Assembly (NCBI GenBank): GCA_016293615.1
Contig: JAEDDX010000036.1
Location: forward strand, 1 to 27,894
Length of the DNA stretch: 27,894 nucleotides
From: Acetatifactor sp.
GTDB taxonomy: Bacteria; Bacillota; Clostridia; Lachnospirales; Lachnospiraceae
Direction: 5' to 3'
Position numbers and translations under genes: made by a program. Of this stretch, positions 25,159-27,894 are shown piece by piece. Numbering within the stretch: the stretch's first letter is position 1; each line of letters starts with the position of its first letter. Under the pieces are notes generated by a model that had not been told where the DNA came from, searched no databases, and saw only the letters and a program-made list of their open reading frames with translations.

Positions 25159-26811
25159 TTAGGTGTCCGCTTTTTCCATTGCGGCGCGAATCCGCCTCTT
25201 TACATCAGCCACGGATTCGTCCCAGGTAAAAGGAACCACTTTGCGAATCGCATCCAGCTCCTTCCCCTTATGGCAGCTTCCCTCTCCGGTCTGTCGGACT
25301 GCGGTGATCCTGCCGTCACGGATTGCCTCCCAGTTCTCGCGAAACATTGTCTTCATCTCGCAAAGCAGCGTGTCATAGCTGGTGGCAAAGGTCTCCCTCT
25401 CCTCGTCAAAGTGCACCTCTCTCTGACATAAGATATCGCCGGTGTCTAAGCCCTCATCCATCCGGTGAATCGTCACGCCCTTGGGCGTATCTTCGTAAAA
25501 GCTGAAGAAGTTCGGTGCAGAGCCCCTGTTATACGGTAGATAAGAGGTATGAAGGTTGATGACCCTGCCGGGGAGCAGGGAAAGCACTTCCGCGGATATG
25601 ATGTGCCGGTAGTTAAAGCTGATGACAAAGGACGGCGCCAGGGCGGTGATCATCTCGGGGGTAACCTTGTTGGTGATTTTATAGACCCTGCCTTCCTTTT
25701 CCTTCAGCCACTCATACAGATCCTCTGTGTTGTCATTGTTGGTCAGAAACAGTATTGCACCCGGTTCCATCTGGTCGAAGGAGAGGGGTTCCCCGCGCAA
25801 AACAGCACGCTTCGCACGCATACCGAGGATATCCTTCCGGTATTTTGGTTTCAGACCGTAGCCGGGGCGGATGATCCGGGTATTTTCCTCCGTGAAGCAC
25901 TCACCTTCCGCAATGTCCTTCACGGCAAAGACGGAGCGGCGGAAAACCATGCTGCTCTCCTCCTGCCTGCTCACACCGTAGGAGGGTGTGCCAAGCGCCG
26001 CCTCCACGGCACGGATATCGTTCACCATCTGCCGAAACTCTTCCGGCGTCATCGAGAAAGAAGCATCCGGATTCTCGATCTCACGGCTTAGGCAGAAATG
26101 CTTCTCAATCACGCAGCCGCCCAGAGTCACTGCGGTCACTGCGCTCATGGAACCCATGGAATGGTCCGACAGTCCGATGGGAATCTGAAACCGCTTCATC
26201 ATGTCGGGAATCGTTCTCAGATGCATGTCCGCAGGGTCCGCGGGATATGCGCTGGAGCACTTCATGAGCACCAGTCTGTCGTTTCCGGCGTTTTGAACCG
26301 TTTCCACGGCTTCCCGGATCTCCTCCAGTGAAGCCATGCCGGTCGACATGATGATCGGCTTTCCCTTTGACGCAATGTACTCGATCAGAGGCAGATCGAT
26401 CATCTCGAAGGATGCGATCTTATAGAACTCAAGACCCATGTCCTCCAGGAAATCCACCGCTGTTTTGTCAAACGGAGTGGAGAGAAAATCAATCCCAACC
26501 TTCTCAGCCTCCGCCTTCAGCTGCGCCTGCCACTCCCAGGGCGTATATGCCTTCCCATACAGGCTGTAGAGGTTTTCGCCCTCCCAGGTTCCGTTCTTGA
26601 CCTCAAAATATTGATTGTGGCAGTCTATCGTCAGCGTATCCGGCGTATAGGTCTGAATCTTAATGCAGTCGGCACCGCTCTCCTTCGCAGCACGAATGAT
26701 CTCCTTGGCTCTCTCGATGCTTCCCGCATGATTCGCCGACATCTCCGCAATGATATAAGCCGGCTGCCCGGTTCCGATCCATCTGTCATGTATCTGAAAA
26801 CATTCCTTCAT
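25159..26811 (-). CDS. pseI: Pseudaminic acid synthase fused to an N-formyltransferase
   Basis: A 550-residue bifunctional enzyme. Residues 1-290 are a NeuB-type synthase (YIIAEMSANHAG at 19-30, IKIQTYTPDTLT, LMKCSSAYP, GLSDHSMG), closest to C. jejuni PseI. About 290-348 is the SAF domain. From about 351 to 550 follows a formyltransferase-like domain with NLH (N419, H421), LPYNRG and D456 in MDEGLDTGD, the Asn-His-Asp triad of the Fmt/ArnA family. The two halves are in one frame with no stop between. PseI condenses phosphoenolpyruvate with a 2,4-diamino-hexose derivative. The second half would place a formyl group on an amino sugar, perhaps position 7 of pseudaminic acid, or on dTDP-Fuc4N. 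GGGAG lies 8 nt before the ATG. It has its own promoter and leads the locus. Confidence 0.88.
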   Translation of the reverse strand: MKECFQIHDRWIGTGQPAYIIAEMSANHAGSIERAKEIIRAAKESGADCIKIQTYTPDTLTIDCHNQYFEVKNGTWEGENLYSLYGKAYTPWEWQAQLKAEAEKVGIDFLSTPFDKTAVDFLEDMGLEFYKIASFEMIDLPLIEYIASKGKPIIMSTGMASLEEIREAVETVQNAGNDRLVLMKCSSAYPADPADMHLRTIPDMMKRFQIPIGLSDHSMGSMSAVTAVTLGGCVIEKHFCLSREIENPDASFSMTPEEFRQMVNDIRAVEAALGTPSYGVSRQEESSMVFRRSVFAVKDIAEGECFTEENTRIIRPGYGLKPKYRKDILGMRAKRAVLRGEPLSFDQMEPGAILFLTNNDNTEDLYEWLKEKEGRVYKITNKVTPEMITALAPSFVISFNYRHIISAEVLSLLPGRVINLHTSYLPYNRGSAPNFFSFYEDTPKGVTIHRMDEGLDTGDILCQREVHFDEERETFATSYDTLLCEMKTMFRENWEAIRDGRITAVRQTGEGSCHKGKELDAIRKVVPFTWDESVADVKRRIRAAMEKADT

Positions 26812-26850
26812 CCTGCTCTCCCATCCGCCCGAAGGCTTCCTGTTTTGCGT

Positions 26851-26868
26851 GCGCTCATCACAGAGCGC
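26851..26868 (-). other. Hairpin in the pseI leader
   Basis: GCGCTC pairs with GAGCGC around a 6-nt loop in the 5' leader of the pseI fusion transcript, between promoter and ribosome site. No T-run follows, so its effect is unclear. Confidence 0.45.
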
Positions 26869-26883
26869 AGATATACAGATACC

Positions 26884-26912
26884 ATTCTACCACATTCCGA
26901 CGCCGCTGAAAA
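26884..26912 (-). promoter_or_regulatory. Promoter of the pseI fusion gene
   Basis: On the minus strand, -35 TTTTCA (26907-26912) and -10 TAGAAT (26884-26889) have a 17-bp spacer and a TGG extended -10. The pseI start is about 73 bp downstream. Confidence 0.65.
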
Positions 26913-27192
26913 CCTTTCCGGACGATATTCCCGGTTTTTGTACCTTTCCAAAGTGAATTTCGGGGCCGCCGGCTCCCGTTTATTTTGCACCCATATATTT
27001 AATGATTGGAAAAATCGGCCACACGGTTCCCAGGGTGCGTCACGAGCAGGGAAACCTTGCTTTCCGGTCGTAAACGCCGCAATAAATGCCGGCAGGGAGC
27101 CGCGGAAGGCCTCCTCAACAAATTCTTCTCCCTGCTTTCCGAAAAACTCCTCCCTGCTCATTACCGAAGAGACCATTCCGTTCACATTCTGA
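26913..27192. other. Intergenic spacer upstream of the pseI promoter
   Basis: No gene is supported here. An open frame on the minus strand (26808-27185) crosses the promoter and overlaps the pseI start, so I do not call it. The base composition changes from GC-rich to AT-rich near 27190, marking the edge of the glycan locus. Confidence 0.6.
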
Positions 27193-27745
27193 AAGATTCC
27201 CTTCCCATTATTTACAAAAGAGATGCAGATATATAGTGATTCTAAAGTATCGGATTATTTACAATCAATCACGGAAAATCAAAGCGTTGGTTTTTTGAAT
27301 GAATGGAATGCCGGAAGAAACCATCGAAGAAAAATTTATATTTCATATGATTCTACAAATAAGAATTGTCAGGCTGGGGATTTTGCTTTGGTAGAATACG
27401 GAAAACCAAAAACTGATGTTAGATAAAGCACAAGGATATGGATATAAAAGAGTAGGATTTATTTTGGATCGTGGCTATTTTAGCAAGGCGAATATTGATT
27501 ATATGGATTCTTGTGGATACAGTTTTGTTATTATGGTAAAAGGTATGTCCGAACTGGTGGACTCATTGATGATGGAACATAAGGGCAGCTTCGAAAGTAA
27601 GCGTGCTTGCGATATGGATGGATTTGGTGTTTATGGAAAGACCGTAAAAAGAAAACTGTATGAAACAGAGGAACTTATTAAGGCAATATCGACAAGCAAA
27701 CGCAGTTATGAGGATATCTTGGCATATATTCAGTCTGCCAAATAA
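27193..27745 (+). pseudogene. Transposase remnant with internal deletions
   Basis: Pieces of an IS4/IS1634-type transposase. The first piece (27193-27426) has YSDSKVSDYL, GFLNEWN and IYISYDSTNKNCQAGD. The second (27416-27745), in another frame, has LDKAQGYGYKR, GFILDRGYFSKANIDYMD and FVIMVKG. Between EYGKPKTD and LDKAQGYGY roughly 50 residues of the normal protein are missing, and the join shifts the frame. The N-terminal third is absent, and the C-terminus jumps from KLYETEE to a short tail, suggesting another deletion. No complete, active transposase can be made. Confidence 0.8.
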
Positions 27746-27749
27746 AAGG

Positions 27750-27797
27750 CCTGCCTTACAAGTAGTCCCGAATGATTATTTGTAAGGCAGGATTTTT
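27750..27797. terminator. Bidirectional stem-loop terminator
   Basis: CCTGCCTTACAA (27750-27761) pairs perfectly with TTGTAAGGCAGG (27780-27791) around an 18-nt loop, followed by ATTTTT on the plus strand. It serves the transposase remnant and, in the other direction, the converging partial gene at 27796, with a weaker T-run. Confidence 0.8.
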
Positions 27798-27894
27798 AGG
27801 TCTGAAATTTCTGGAAGTTAACATTCAGTTTTCCACAGGCCGTGCAAACCCAGACACCGGTGTTTTCCAACATCTTGTCTCCCTCAGATTCATA
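27796..27894 (-). CDS. 3' end of a zinc-ribbon-like gene (partial)
   Basis: The last 32 residues before the stop on the minus strand read …MLENTGVWVCTACGKLNVN and so on, with one C-x-x-C knuckle. The gene runs off the right edge, so the start, length and family are unknown. A short frame with a plausible codon pattern ending right at a terminator supports it as real. Confidence 0.5.
   Translation of the reverse strand, partial: YESEGDKMLENTGVWVCTACGKLNVNFQKFQT

Noticed and set aside
26808..27185. 125-codon minus-strand frame upstream of pseI
   Set aside because: It runs across the pseI promoter and overlaps the pseI start; no family resemblance and no proper ribosome site.
1..27894. tRNA and rRNA genes
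   Set aside because: No cloverleaf or rRNA-like sequence was noticed on reading; a covariance search could not be run.

Overview
The window reads as a cell-envelope glycan biosynthesis and export locus from a Gram-positive gut-type Clostridia, most likely Lachnospiraceae. The hints are AGGAGG-like ribosome sites, extended -10 promoters, a DUF6061-like small protein, DUF6077/GtrII-type membrane proteins and the style of the transposase remnant. This placement is inference from gene content; no rRNA or housekeeping marker is present.

Layout, left to right. Positions 1-48 hold what looks like the 5' end of a group II intron on the minus strand. A small DUF6061-like gene (125-358) follows, abutting an array of three imperfect inverted repeats (364-540). 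From 718 to 11479 lies a leftward operon. Read in transcription order it encodes a membrane-anchored GH25 muramidase with a Tyr/Glu/Gly-rich cytoplasmic tail, RfbB, RfbA, RfbC, an ABC glycan exporter (Wzm-like permease, Wzt-like ATPase with a C-terminal extension) and a methyltransferase-kinase-like protein resembling WbdD chain terminators. Its promoter (11542-11570) is near consensus but carries a run of seven G in the 17-bp spacer. A divergent gene (11677-12738) encodes an SGNH-fold protein whose catalytic Ser is replaced by Ala.

From 12742 to 25007 lies a second leftward operon. In transcription order it encodes a GT52-like (sialyltransferase-like) transferase, a PglK-like ABC flippase, a GT2 glycosyltransferase, PseF, an intact SGNH hydrolase, GtrII-like and GtrB-like proteins, WecE and three multi-spanning membrane proteins. 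Four gene pairs overlap by 4 nt, indicating tight translational coupling. Upstream, with its own promoter, lies an unusual 550-residue fusion of pseudaminic acid synthase (PseI) with an N-formyltransferase domain (25159-26811). The right edge has an AT-rich, internally deleted transposase remnant, a bidirectional terminator and the 3' end of a zinc-ribbon-like gene.

How the parts could work together (inference): RfbA and RfbB make dTDP-4-keto-6-deoxyglucose, which feeds WecE (dTDP-Fuc4N) and RfbC (rhamnose branch, with no RfbD here). PseI-formyltransferase and PseF supply a CMP-nonulosonate, possibly N-formylated, that the GT52-like enzyme could transfer. GtrB/GtrII add a lipid-linked side sugar outside the membrane. 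The methyltransferase-kinase protein may cap the chain so that the Wzt C-terminal domain recognises it for export. The GH25 enzyme may open peptidoglycan or anchor the process. The PseI-formyltransferase fusion, the WbdD-like cap in a Gram-positive setting, the poly-G promoter and the SGNH enzyme/pseudoenzyme pair are the most interesting points.
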